DNA from: Armillaria gallica
Taxonomy: Eukaryota; Basidiomycota; Agaricomycetes; Agaricales; Physalacriaceae
Direction of reading: 5' to 3'
Assembly (NCBI GenBank): GCA_037576215.1
Contig: JBANDB010000005.1
Location: 1,736,001-1,800,000 of the forward strand
Length of the DNA stretch: 64,000 nt
Both the position numbers and the translations under genes were made by a program. Of the stretch, positions 23,401-34,800 are shown in pieces. The notes below the pieces were generated by a model. It was given only the letters and a program-made list of their open reading frames with translations, had not been told where the DNA came from and did no database searches. Each line of letters starts with the position of its first letter. Position 1 is the stretch's first letter.

Positions 23401-24834
23401 GTCGCGTTTCTATCCAAGTCCCTCACAGTTACGGAACAAAATTATGAAATTTATGACAAAGAACTGCTGGCCATCATGCTGGCCCTGGACAAGTGGAGGC
23501 ACTATCTAATGGGTGCAGCTCAGGACTTCGAGATATGGACAGATCACCAAAATCTGCAATATTTCCGAAAGCCCCAAAAGCTCAACTGACGTCAAGCACG
23601 TTGGGTAACTGAGCTTGCCAAATACCATTTCTCACTACACCACAAACCAGGACCGCAGAACAAGAAGGCTGACCTACTAAGCCGATGAGCAGATCACGAG
23701 CAAGGAAAGGAGGACAATGATGAGGTTATTGTCCACAAACCCGAGCACTTCCAGGCACTAGTCATGCCCACTATCGAGGAGATCCACTCCAAAATAAAGC
23801 AAGCCATGCTCGACCACCACCGATGGGACAAGAATGTCGTGACTTCCCTTAACCACGACCGAGGAATGAAACAAGATGACAGGTTGATCTTTTACGACTC
23901 CTGCATTTATGTTCCTTCTGACCACGTGTTATGAGGAGAAATAATCACGCAATTTCGTGACCACATCACAGCGGGACACCCCGGCATTGAAAAGACTAAA
24001 GAACTCGTGTTACGAGAATATTGGTGGCCCAAGATGAAAAAAGACATAGAGGATTATGTCTGCGCCTGCGAAACATGCCAACGAACCAAGTCAAGCACTC
24101 AAGTGAAAGCAGTGCCACTTCATCCAAATGCTATACCATCCTGACCATGGACTCATATCTCCATCAATATGGTTACTGGTTTACCAAAGAGCAACGGTTT
24201 TGACGCGATCTTAATGATTGTTGACCGATTCTCCAAGGAAATCATACCTGTCGCATGTACAACAGAGATGTCATCGGAAGGGTGGGCCAAGATCCTATGA
24301 GACGAAGTATACGCTAGACATGGGATGCCTCAGGTCGTTATCTCTGACCGAGGCACCGTGTTTGTATCCAAGTTCATGAAAGACCTTTATGACTTGCTTC
24401 AAATCAAGGCAAACGTATCCACCGCCTATCACCCCCAGACTGATGGTCAGACTGAATGAGTCAATCAAGAGGTTGAAAAATACCTCTGGATCTTTGTCAA
24501 TCATTGCCAGAACAACTGGGCTGAATGGCTCTCCCTTGCAGCTTTCGCTCACAATAACCGCACCCATTCTGCTATGGGCAAAAGTCCCTTCGAGGTTAAC
24601 TACGGCTATAATGCTGACCTCCTCCCAGGCGCAAAACCCCGAGCACCCTTCAGAACACCAGCCTCAAATACATTTGTTTCACAGATGCAAAAAATCCATG
24701 CTGAAGCAAAGCAAGCACTCAAGAAAGCCGCCGACCAGATGAAAGCCCAATACGACAAAAAGAAACGACCTGCAGCTGAATACCAAGTAGGAGACAAGGT
24801 GTGGCTCGATATGACCAACCTCAATCTCCCATGT
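20345..24834 (+). pseudogene. pol: Pol part 1, gypsy A: protease, RT, RNase H, integrase (decayed)
   Basis: The frame overlaps the end of gag and runs open to 22018. The protease active-site segment ALVDSGCTSSAI lies near 21832-21867, and a frameshift follows near 21885. RT resumes at about 22153 with [21 protein letters not shown] and an intact YLDDILIM near 22894. RNase H follows with EVDASEGAIGAVLSQEQD and WTDHQNL. Integrase shows an HHCC-type zinc region (HITAGHPGIEKT...CETCQRTKSS) and a core with VISDRGTVF and HPQTDGQTE. There are at least ten in-frame stops, most of them TGA at positions where gypsy B has CGA. The frame is cut at 24834 by an L element. Confidence 0.88.
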
Positions 24835-26486
24835 TGATGAGCCTAGACTTCCGTGGCAACGGCAACACCCAAAACTCGGTGAGAGCTTAGGCAATTAACG
24901 TAGCAACAGAGCAATCAAGGCAATGTGTTTGCAAGTGGTTCAGTGCACCTCCGTGCGGTCAATTCCTCAATAACGCAAGATACACTGCGACTTTTCAGTC
25001 AGCGAAGTAGTACTCTTGGTCAAGGAGTACTAATAGACATTGGCTGTAAGCCGGGAAGGATCTCGATAAACAAGAAGGGACAGAATCTGGTATGACTTGA
25101 ATACCAAGAAACCGCAATAGAAACTGCAAAAATGGTCTAGAGACCACGAAAATGGATCTAGAAATCGTAGCAACGGTCGAGAAAACGTGGGGAGGGACTA
25201 GAAAACGTTGCTATGCTCTAGTAATCATGGGTGAGGACGAGTAATCGTGTGGAAGGACTGGTAATCGTAGCAATGCTCTAGAAATCGTAGCAACGGGCTA
25301 GAAATCGTTGCGATGCTCTAGAAATCGTGGCAATGGACTAGAAGACGTCCAAGACGTCGAAATAGCCTAGTAAACATTGCTTGGGCTGTACCTAATATTG
25401 TGAGTCAAAACAATAGCAATAAACGTATGGAGACTGCAAGAAACTGGTAGAAATCGTAGCAACTGAGGTGCTGAGTGGGGTGCTGCGGCAATAGATGCAC
25501 GGCAACTCCAGATGATGATAAAGACGAGGGTGATCCTATGGAGCTGAACTGGGTGATGAAAACGATGGCAATGTAGAAGGTGAAAGCGATGAAACAATCC
25601 TATGTGGTGAAAGTGAAGCGATGTTGTGGCATTAAAAGACAAAAGCAAGTTATTGATGCAAGATTTCGTGTATTGGTGCAACCAACAACATCTAAAGAGT
25701 AAAGCAAGTGGTGGGGAATAACTTGGAGTAACTGTAGCTGACTGGTAATGCCGTAGCCTCGTCAACTGGGTAAGAACTAGCTCTAAAAATGCGGTATCTA
25801 CCTAGTTTTTATACTACAAGTACGATTTTATAAATAGAATATTCTTCGGAGCCTTAGTAAGGCTGTAAGTCCTTGGCTTTTGTAATAGTCGTAGTAAACA
25901 TATGGTATCTGTGGTTCTAAAGTAACAGCAAGTCCTTGACGTTGCCGTGTATGGATGCGGACCATGTGGTTTTATTGAGCAATGAGCGGATCATAAGGTG
26001 CTGTGTAGCTGCGGATTATTGAGCTGCAGTTGCCGTGCTGAGGTGTATGCGTGGGGCAACGATAATTCGAAGTCTTGGCACTGTAACAGCCTTAGTAAAC
26101 GCGGTCTATAGTTGCCATAGCTGTAATTATTGTAGCTGGGAGGGTACTCGTGTCAATCATGTCATTTCATTAAATGATTGATGGGCACATCAACTAGTGC
26201 TTCTGAGTGATATAGCAACCCCGTTTTAGGATGATTGTCGATCAAAGGTGCCTTGCTGTGATGGGATACGGTAATTGTGATGCGAGGCGAGCTGGGAAGG
26301 ATAACGGAGTGCGTGAGGAGTGGATGTCATGGTTTTAGGACTGGATCTGAATGTTTGTGGCTTATACTGCGAAAATCCGTGGTATTATTGAGAGTTGGCA
26401 GTGTTATGGAGTGTCGTTTTGAAGGTATTGGGTGATGGATGGCTAAATCCGCGAATTCTGAGCATACAGAGCCTGGAGGCTCATCA
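24835..26486 (-). mobile_element. LTR-like element, family L, copy 2
   Basis: A 1652-bp insertion in the integrase region of gypsy A has ends TGATGAGCCT and AGGCTCATCA. It lies in the opposite orientation to copies 1 and 3. It is flanked by ATGT (24831-24834) and ACGT (26487-26490), a 4-bp duplication with one C-to-T change at a CpG. Rejoining the flanks restores the coding register seen in gypsy B (PKKKL). A 20-bp minisatellite of nine units lies at 25158-25337. There is no coding capacity. Confidence 0.85.
25158..25337. repeat. 20-bp minisatellite in L copy 2, nine units
   Basis: Consecutive 20-bp units resemble CTAGAAATCGTAGCAACGGG, with variation mainly at the 3' third of the unit. The inverted array in L copy 3 (39561-39820) has thirteen units. 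Confidence 0.85.
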
Positions 26487-27048
26487 ACGTCCCAAGAAAA
26501 AACTCACAGACAAACGAACGGGCCCCTTCCCCATCATCGCAAAAATCAGAGCATCAGCATATAAATTAAAACTCCCAACAGGCTGGCATATCCATCCAGT
26601 ATTCAACGAATCACTCCTCACTCCTTATACTCCACCCGCATTCCCAAACCAAGAGCAACCACCTCTGCCACCACCAGACCTGGTGGATGGCAAGGAACAC
26701 TACGAAGTAGAAAAGGTTCTTGACAGTAGGGAATGCAAGGTCAGAGGAAAGGCCGGGGAGCTGTGGCACTGGGTCACAGACTACTTCGTCAAGTGGAAGG
26801 GTTATGGACCAGAGTCAAACAGCTGGGTAAAGGAAGAAGACATGGATGCAGAAGAACTTGTTGATGAGTACCTCGCAGAAAAAGTGAATTGCACCAAGCA
26901 TGACACAGGAGATTGGCAATCCTATATGGACCCGTTCTCTGGGCGCCAAGTTTGGTACAACCAACAGCTAGACTGGGACAACTTTGGCGGCAACGATGAC
27001 CCTTCGACATATTCAAAACCGTTTAACGAACCAACAGAAATCCCATGA
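26487..27048 (+). pseudogene. pol: Pol part 2, gypsy A: integrase C-terminus and chromodomain
   Basis: This is the continuation of pol after the L insertion. It begins with PKKKLTDKRTGPFP, a GPY/F-type module of chromoviral integrase, followed by the HPVFNESLLTPYTPP segment. The chromodomain (YEVEKVLDSRE...DYFVKWKGYGPESNSWV) lies at about 26700-26830. The frame ends at 27046-27048. In chromoviruses this domain directs integration to chromatin carrying methylated histone H3; that function is known for the family, not shown here. Confidence 0.85.
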
Positions 27049-27261
27049 AGACATGAAAAAGTTTACCAGAATTACTGCTCCCACATCCACCAGATAACGA
27101 AATTCCTCCTCCTTGTTCGGACCCTTGCATATAGGGAACAAAGAAAGGAGGATCGCAGCTGTTGTGGAAGAGGCACTAATGTTGTGTCCAGGCATTGTGA
27201 GGAAGTATTGATGGGATTGAAGCTAACAGCAATTGGGACACCTGCCTTAACAGGGGGGTAA

Positions 27262-27677
27262 TGTTACGATTTATTCATTTCTTTGCATCTTATCTTATCT
27301 TATCATGGATGCTGACTCATATCTTATCTTCAGATCCGCGACTCCATAGAGCCTTCATAAATCTTCACATGTCATACTCACCCGACATGTATCTGACACG
27401 TATTATTCTCAGCTACCATGTACTTGGCTTATTCACTTTCTAACATGGTACCCTCATCTTAGTACTCATTACAGACCCTCACTTTAGTATATAAGTAGTG
27501 TACTCAAAGCTGTATATTCCCTAGCTTTGAGCTAAAGTTTATTCATACTGAAACACATTCCTTCTCGCTAAGTGCTATTAAGTTAGTCTTGAGCGCCAAT
27601 CATCACAGGACTAGTCGGTGACTGTACGAATGCGATACAGCTGGCTATTTACCCTTGATTGGAGTTCGGGTCTTACA
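27262..27677 (+). repeat. Gypsy A 3' LTR
   Basis: This 416-bp copy of the 5' LTR carries an extra 24-26 bp near 27303-27328 duplicating the TATCTTATCTT motif. The polypurine tract AGGGGGG precedes it at about 27252-27258. Confidence 0.92.
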
Positions 27678-27682
27678 GATAC

Positions 27683-28805
27683 TCTTTGCTTGTGTCTTTC
27701 TATGTTGCTGGCCATTGTTATGGAATCCCACATCCTGATTCCTCCATCTTTCTTCACTGATTTTCATCTTACTATGGGTGGTCGGGAAATGCAAATTTTT
27801 GATAGATGATTTTCTGTAGCTCTCACCTGTGTTCCGTTTCCTTGAGAAATACACAGGTATCTTCTTAAATGTGTTCCAATGCTAAATTAAAAATCCTTGG
27901 GGATTTCATTAAGTAGAGCAAGTGTCAGACAGTGGCCGAGGTGCAAGTGTCAAAAAATTGCAATATGCAAAATTCCGTCATGGTCAAATGGTAAGTCTGA
28001 CGATGCCGGCTGTGGCTTTCTCAAGAAGGAACGCAGTTGCACTACATTGTCGCCACAAAACAGCATACCGGACATTGAAATTGTCATGTTCTGTAATGCT
28101 GAATCCAATGTATCTCTCATTTTTTGTGCACCCCTCAAGCAATAGGTTTGGATTTTTGTTTTGAACTCTTACAACTCATTCCAAGGCTGTTCATTGCTAC
28201 AAGTGTGAAACCGGAGGCAGCCGGTCTTTACAAACTTGGCCGATTTCAGCCAGTTTTTGCTGTCTCGAAACGCTTCCTCTATGCCTACAAATAAAATGAT
28301 TGCACAGTATTAGTTATATACATTCATTGAAGTGTCAAAAAAAAACCCTGAAGCCAACAACTTGCTAAAATGTGCTAAAAACTGAAATTTGCACATTGCG
28401 ATCCATTTGCAGATCGTGATCACCCATAGTAATTGTGCACTGCCTTTGAGGCTCCTGTCTTGCCCACTATATCTTATGTTAGGGTTATGTACATAGTATT
28501 CCCAATATTTTTTACTTGAATAACTAAAAAACTGAGTGAGAAAATGCGAGCTGGTGGCGGCCTTTGGCCGCCACTGAGCGAGCTTTTTCAAATGAGGTAT
28601 GATTTTACTCTTCAAAGACATAGCTGTTTATTAATAGCCCATGTAGTAACTACTTACTGCAGCAGGAAGAAAAAGGCACAAGAAAGTCAACAATTGTTGA
28701 TATTTAAAAAAGGAAAGAATCAGGGACCCGGCTTCTGCCGCTACTTGTTTGTTGAGGATTGTAGTTTCACAGCCACTGGGCCGATGGCTATGCTGTAGTT
28801 GCATC
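27683..28805. other. No gene recognised; one strong hairpin
   Basis: AT-rich sequence with short ORFs of fewer than 105 codons and no recognisable product. The only notable structure is the hairpin at 28554-28574. Confidence 0.4.
28554..28574. repeat. GC-rich hairpin
   Basis: GTGGCGGCC, loop TTT, GGCCGCCAC: a perfect 9-bp stem in otherwise AT-rich sequence. The role is unknown. Confidence 0.6.
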
Positions 28806-30386
28806 AAATTCGCCCTCTGTGACCATTATGTGACAACCCAAAAAAGAAGCCACATAATGAACTGGTGCATGAGCGCTCAGTAACTTGTCGTGTGGAAGTT
28901 CAAACTTCAGGGTGGCATTGAAGAGAAAATTTCACAAGTTCTACAGAGCTTACTTGTCATCTTTCAGGCTAACTCAGAGTAAAAGGAGTAATAATTCTGG
29001 ATTTATTCAGAAAGCATAGTTAAGAATATGTTGTACCACTACATACTAGTAATAAGTAAGCCAGTACATATAGTTCCTTATTTTCTCGAATCTCCCATGA
29101 TGAACATTGATCCCAGAGCCATGGTGCCAGCAGCCTGATGCCAAATAATGACTGATGTGTCAGGTCAGGCAATGGCCGCTGTAAGGCTAGCAAACTCTCT
29201 GGTAAGAGAAAGTCGCATCTGCATCTGCAAGATCTTTTGTATACGCAAGGAGGGTTACCACCCGCTCTGAAGGGATCCGATAGAATCCGCTCCGTCTGCG
29301 GATACGATAGAGAGAAGTAGTCCAAGCGTCCGCTTAGGATGCTGAACAGAGAGCGGTTGTGTGAAGATAGTGAGAGAAAAGGAGAATTCCTGGCAATCCG
29401 CTTCACAATGCTAGGCTCAGAGGCGGCTAGATATGCTTAGGAGAGTAGCGGATTTTATTCCTTTAGTGTGCTATGAGCAAGTGAGATTAACTGTCCTTCT
29501 AAGTACATTATATGCATGCTTATATAGTAGCAGATCCGAATCCAGCCCCTGCTTCCGCACCTACCTGCTCCGATAGCCCTGAATTTACCTTCAAAGCTGG
29601 TATTTGACACGAGCTGTCACACTGAAATCAGCTGCACGAGCTACTCCAGCATCATCGAGCGCACTCTGCAACACCTTCCTCATCCGGTCTGGTTCGAGAA
29701 TAGCCATATATGGCTATCTGCTGTCAGCCAATTGGTCCGCTCTTTCAAGGATGATCCTTCTGCCATCCGCTGGCGCGGGCGCTTCAGGTTGATAGCTGTC
29801 AGCTCTTGGAGCCTAGGCCAGCCAAATTCCCATGAAACGAGGCGGTTTTGTGGCGGATAGCATATGGCCAGGCGGACAATGTATCGCTTGGCGGATGCGA
29901 AGCGGATGGGCGGTAGCCCGGGCAGATTCCGCAGGAATTCCGTTTTTGAATGGTAGGAAAGTGCGACTGGAGGAGCGGCGAGTGAGAGTAGTTGTAGTGT
30001 AGCACCTAGTCGCTGTATCAAGGTGAAAGCCAAAATTTGGTGCACACATAGATGTGGTGCAGCACACCGCATGCCCACCACTGTCAATAGTCCTGATTTC
30101 CTTCAACCTCCAAGTTGTGATATCCAATGTCGAAGCCATTAGGTGAGTCACAAGTGGTGACTGGTGTGGTGATAGCATCAGCGGCATGCAGCTGATGGGC
30201 AAGGTGGGAGAGGAGGGTGGTGGATGGGTTGTTGGTGGTGGTGGTGGTGGTGGTGATGGTTGGTAGAATACATGGTGGTGGCAATTTGTCGAGTCGAGCT
30301 GGGCCATGCTTATGTGCTTAGCTCATCAGGGGACTTCCTCTTTTGGACTCATATGGTGGCTGTACGAAGGGCGAGTATGCAACAGC
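28806..30386 (-). mobile_element. Element X, copy 2 (inverted), with one nested insertion
   Basis: The reverse complement matches the pieces of X copy 1 (2992-3188, 9967-10428, 11490-11525) without the two insertions found there. It carries its own insertion at 29180-30066, which leaves about 0.7 kb. It includes a (GGT)n tract near 30228-30257 and a His/Pro-rich ORF on the minus strand (from about 30307). No clear flanking duplication was found for this copy, so its exact ends are inferred from copy 1. Confidence 0.65.
29180..30066 (+). mobile_element. LTR-like element, family M (887 bp)
   Basis: It starts TGTAAGGCTAGC and ends GGTGCAGCACA, with TG...CA ends. It is flanked by CCGC on both sides (29176-29179, 30067-30070). 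X copy 1 has a single CCGC at the matching position (near 10103-10108 on the opposite strand), which confirms the insertion and the 4-bp duplication. It contains a TATA-like TTATATAG near 29519, and GCGGAT recurs through the right half. There is no coding capacity. I infer a solo LTR or a small non-autonomous LTR element. Confidence 0.75.
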
Positions 30387-31275
30387 TCTACACCATCTTT
30401 TGTTTTTACATTATTTTGATGGTCATATTGATCACTCCCGCTTCTTGGCTTCGTACCACCACCACCTACGTATCTGTGACAAATATACATTTGTTTGAGC
30501 CATATCCGTCATGTCCTCTGTGCCTGCCGACATCTATTCCCAACGGTGTTTGCCTCATGTTGAGATCTGTACCGGTTGACAGGAATATATACAACTCTGC
30601 ACTGCATGGGAGAACACCGAAAAAGGAAGTAATACGCATTGCATTGACCTTTTCAACTCAAAGACCAAGCCTCTTGTTGAGATTAAATAACTTCTTGTTC
30701 GTGGCCCAAAGAAATGTATCCAGTGCAGGGTGGAACTGCACACCAAAGGTATTGTTTATTATGATTGGTCCCTGAGATCTGAAGATACCCCCACTTCACA
30801 GTGATTGGAGGATAACAGTGACTCCAAGGGGATACATTATGATGGCAGACCATCGAAAATTCACAGAAGCATAGGATGGGAAGGCAGGCAGAACACCTCT
30901 GAATATCGTAATCTAGTGCCGATTTGATGAGTAGCAAACAGTAAATAAGTCTTGCTATAAAAGCAGAACATGATATCTTCTTAGGGCCGATTTTTGGCTC
31001 GATACTGATGGTGGTGAATTAAATAAATTAATAATAAAATAAAACAAAATATTCAGCCCAAAAAGAAAATGTATTACAAAGCCATCAATCATGTCATCAA
31101 TCGCATGCTATCCAATTGACATCAGCGAATTGAACAAAAATATATATGGCCATATAAGCCCATGGCAATGCTCGAATTGCATGGGAATGTCTGAAATAAT
31201 TGTGCCGGCATTATATGCCCATCTGAAGCGTGGAGGAATGAGAATTCTACACATATCCTTATGGGTATTCCCAAT
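30387..31275. other. No gene recognised
   Basis: Short ORFs on both strands (for example 30260-30775 + and 30683-30937 -) have no recognisable domain. AT-rich, low-complexity sequence lies at 31018-31060. Confidence 0.35.
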
Positions 31276-31414
31276 ATCAGAAACAAGGGGCTACTAGAAT
31301 TGCGGCCCAGAACACCAGCTAGGTAGGTAGGTCGGGCTAGCAGGCCCAAAAAAAAAAAGTTGACTCTCCTCAAATGGCCCAAAAAATGCCTTCCAAATGT
31401 AAAAAAGGTGATAT

Positions 31415-31772
31415 TGTTAACCCAATCCTCCAATCAAGTGTAAATAATGGCTGTCTCGCGTTTGGGCAGTCACTGTTAAGTCACAAATGGAGATAGGACT
31501 AAGCTTTTAGACCTCTAAGCAAGAATTAAGTGAAAGGATTGGTATGAATAAACATTAGCTCGAAGCTGGAGACTATACAGCGAGAGCTACCCTATTTATA
31601 TATGAAAAGTGAGAGCCTATTAATAAGCCTTTGGTGAGAAAATGAAGCGAAAACATGCGTATAGCATGCATATGACGAACAAAAGATGAACAATAGTTGT
31701 GTGGTGCTCTAATGATAGAATAGGAGGCAATAAGCGTTGAAGATAAGATGAGAAAATGGATAAGTCATAACA
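31415..31772 (-). repeat. Gypsy C 3' LTR
   Basis: This 358-bp repeat begins TGTTAACCC and ends GTCATAACA on the plus strand. It matches 41178-41535. Confidence 0.93.
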
Positions 31773-31807
31773 TTACCCCCTCGTTAAGGCAGGCGTCCTG
31801 ACTGCTG

Positions 31808-34800
31808 TTATGGTCTGCCCCAGTCATGGTTAAAGTCTGGTTCATGCATTCCTCTGGCCTCCCTGCCATAACCGTCATCGAAGGGATTTTTGTGAGTGAT
31901 CCAAAAGCTTTCGATTAATGGTTGAAGGTGAATTAGCTCTTGCTTGTGATACCATTGAGGTGGTCCCGACTTTGTTTTGATGAGGTACTGCCAGTGGAAG
32001 TAGTCTGTTGCTTCCAGGTCCAGTTTGGCATCAATGATGCGAATAGGGTTAATTACTACTGCATCGACGTGTTTGGTGAGGAATTCTTTGATGAGTTCAT
32101 TGGCATCCACATCTTCCTCTCATACCCAACTGTTGGATTCTGGTCCATAGCCCTTCTATTTGACAAAGTAGTCGGTTTTTGTTTGATGTGGCTGTCCCTT
32201 TCTTCCACTGATGTTATGGAGTCTGCTATCGAGAACCTTTTCAATTTCATAATGTTCTTCACTGTCAATAAGGTCTGGTGGTGGCAGTGGTGGTTGTTCT
32301 TGGTTTGGGAAGGCTGGTGGTACATAGGGGGTAAGGAGAGCTTCATTGAATGTGGGGTGAATTCACCAGTTGGTTGGGAGTTTAAGAGTGTAGGCTGATG
32401 CACCCTTTTTTTTGATGATCTTGAAGGGACCCGTTCGCTTGTCGGCAAGCTTTTTCTTGGGATGAGGGAGGTGAAGGTTGGTTGTGTTGAGCCAGACTTT
32501 GGTTCTGACCTCATACTCGATAGCAGGGTGTTTCTTCTTGTCATATTGTGCTTTCATTTGATCAGCGGCCTTTTCAAGAGAGCGCTTCACAGGAATGGGG
32601 CCTGTGTTCTTGCACTGGGGAGAACAGGGGGGTTGAAGCCATGGTTGACTTTGAATGGGCTTTTACCGGTTGAGGAATGGACTCGATTGTTATGTGCAAA
32701 AGCAGCTAGCGAGAGCCATTCCACCCAGTCGTCCTGGAGATGGTTGATGAAGATTCGAAGGTATTTTTCAACCTCTTGGTTGACTCATTTGGTTTGGCCA
32801 TCGGTTTGAGAGTGTTAGGCAGTTGATGCATTACTTTTGATTTGCAGAAGGTCATATAAGTCTTTCATAAATTTGGAAATGAAGATGGTGCCTTGATCTG
32901 AGATGACGACTTGTGGCATCCTATGTTTGGCATAGACCTCATCGCATAAAATCTTTGCCCATCCTTCTGATGAGAGTTCGGTAGAGCATGCAACGGGGAT
33001 AATTTCTTTGGAAAAGCGGTCGACGATCATGAGGATTGCATTGTAGCCATTACACATTGGCAGGCCTGTGATCATGTCCACAGATATGTGTGTCCAAGGC
33101 CTGGATGGTATGGTGTTGGGGTGTAGCAGTGCTGCCTTTGCTTGGGTACTGGATTTTGTCTGTTGGCAAGTCTTGCAGGCACGGACATAAGCTTCAATGT
33201 TGTGCTTCATCTTCAGCCACCAGTATTCCCATAATATGAGCTCCTTGGTTTTTTTGACGCCTGGGTGCCCTGCTGTGATATGATCATGGGATTGAGCGAT
33301 GATCTCTCCCTGCAGGGCGTGGTCTCATGGAATGTAGATCCTTTCATCATAGTACAGTAGTCCTTCCCTCATCTCCATCCCACAGTCGTGATTAAGAGAG
33401 CCTAACACGTTCTTATCCCAGGAGTGGTGATCGCACATGGCGTGTTTGATTTTCCTCTGCATCTCCTTTATCATTGGCATGATCATCACACAGAAGTGTT
33501 CAGGTTTAAAGATGATAATCTCATCATTGTCATCCTTGCCTTGCCCATGATCAGCTCTTCGACTAAGTAGATCGGCCTTCCTGTTTGCCGACCCTGCCTT
33601 GTGATGGAGGGTGAAGTGGTACTCAGCCAGTTTGGTGACCCAGCATGCCTGTCAACAATTCAGCTTCTGAGGTTTGCGGAAATATTGGAGATTCTGATGA
33701 TCTGTCCAGACCTCAAAATCTTGGGTGGCTCCCATTAAATAGTGTTGCCACTCGGCAAGGGCAAGCATAATGGCAAGTAGCTCCTTGTCATAAATCTTGT
33801 AGTTCCTTTCTGTTGTGGTGAGGGATTTGGATAGGAATGTGACAGGTCGCCATTTCCCTTCTTGTTCTTGGGATAGAACAGTGCCAATAGCTCCTTTGCT
33901 AGAGTCTGCTTCCATGTGGAATTTGCCTGTCTCTGTTGGTATTGCCAATACTACATCCTCTGCCAACTGTTTCTTCAGCTCTTCGAAGGCTTCCTGCTGG
34001 GCCTTCCCCCATTTCCATGGCTTGTTGTAGAGATCTTCACGAGTGTCACCCATGAGTACTCATGGTCCGTTGTTATTTAAATAACTCTTGATTGGAAAAT
34101 GCAAAAAGAATGAAAAAATAACCAATCTTCACCGTTTTTTGAGCTCTATTCAATGGTGAATGAGGTTTTATATTTCAAGGACATTTATGATTTCTGAATT
34201 GCTGTCAAATATAAAACTTCATTCACCATTGAATAGAGCTCAAAAAACGGTGAAGATTGGTTATTTTTTCATTTTTTTTGCATTTTCCAATCAAGAGTTA
34301 TTTAAATAACAACGGACCACAAGTACTCATGGGTGACACTCATGAAGATCTCTAGCTTGTTGCCCATCAACTGAGTCATTGGCTTGACGATTTTGCTGTA
34401 TCCTTTAATAAATTGTCGGTAGAAATTGGTAAAGCCAAGAAACGACTGGAGCTGCTGCTTTTTAGTAGGGATCAGCCATTCCGTTACACCTCTGACTTTT
34501 ACCAGGTCCATACGGATACTCCCTTCACTGATGATGACTCCCAAGTACTCAGTTTCCAGTACTTCAAACTCCCATTTTTCCGCTTTGAGGAATAGCTTGT
34601 TCTTTCAGAGAATCTTTAGGACTTCGCGAGTAATACGTCGATGCTCCTCCTTAGTTTTGGATATAATGAGGATGTTGTCGAGATAAATGGTGACATCTCT
34701 GGACACAATAAGATCTTTGAAGATATCATTCATTATCTATTGAAAGGTCGCTGGTGAGTTGGTAAGACCAAAGAACATAACCATGGGTTCGAATAGGTCC

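Larger units (their letters stand above)
17490..27677 (+). mobile_element. Gypsy A: Ty3/gypsy chromovirus, decayed
   Basis: A complete LTR retrotransposon of 10.2 kb is flanked by GATAC (17485-17489, 27678-27682). Order: 5' LTR, PBS, membrane-anchor ORF remnant, gag, pol (protease, RT, RNase H, integrase, chromodomain), a G-rich polypurine tract just before 27262, 3' LTR. An L-family LTR-like element interrupts pol at 24835-26486. Gag keeps a long frame, but pol has many stops, mostly TGA where relatives have Arg, plus a frameshift near 21885. Its LTRs differ by roughly 18 substitutions and a 24-26 bp indel, so it is older than gypsy B. Confidence 0.93.

Noticed and set aside
25158..25337. 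Regular 20-bp repeats resembling a CRISPR-like array
   Set aside because: The units are contiguous without spacers, sit inside a eukaryotic LTR-like element, and recur inverted in another copy. This is a minisatellite.
27970..28050. tRNA-Asp-like start (TCCGTCATGGTCAAATGGT)
   Set aside because: There is no B box and no pairing acceptor or T arm downstream.
30084..30307. His/Pro-rich minus-strand ORF as a metal-binding protein gene
   Set aside because: It is a GGT/CCA microsatellite-containing part of element X and is broken in the other copy.
34061..34330. AGTACTCAT as the target duplication of the palindromic MITE (Mutator-type 9 bp)
   Set aside because: The inverted arms continue outwards past it to TAGAGATC on both sides, and the true flank is GCTTGTTG. 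The inner match is part of the arms.
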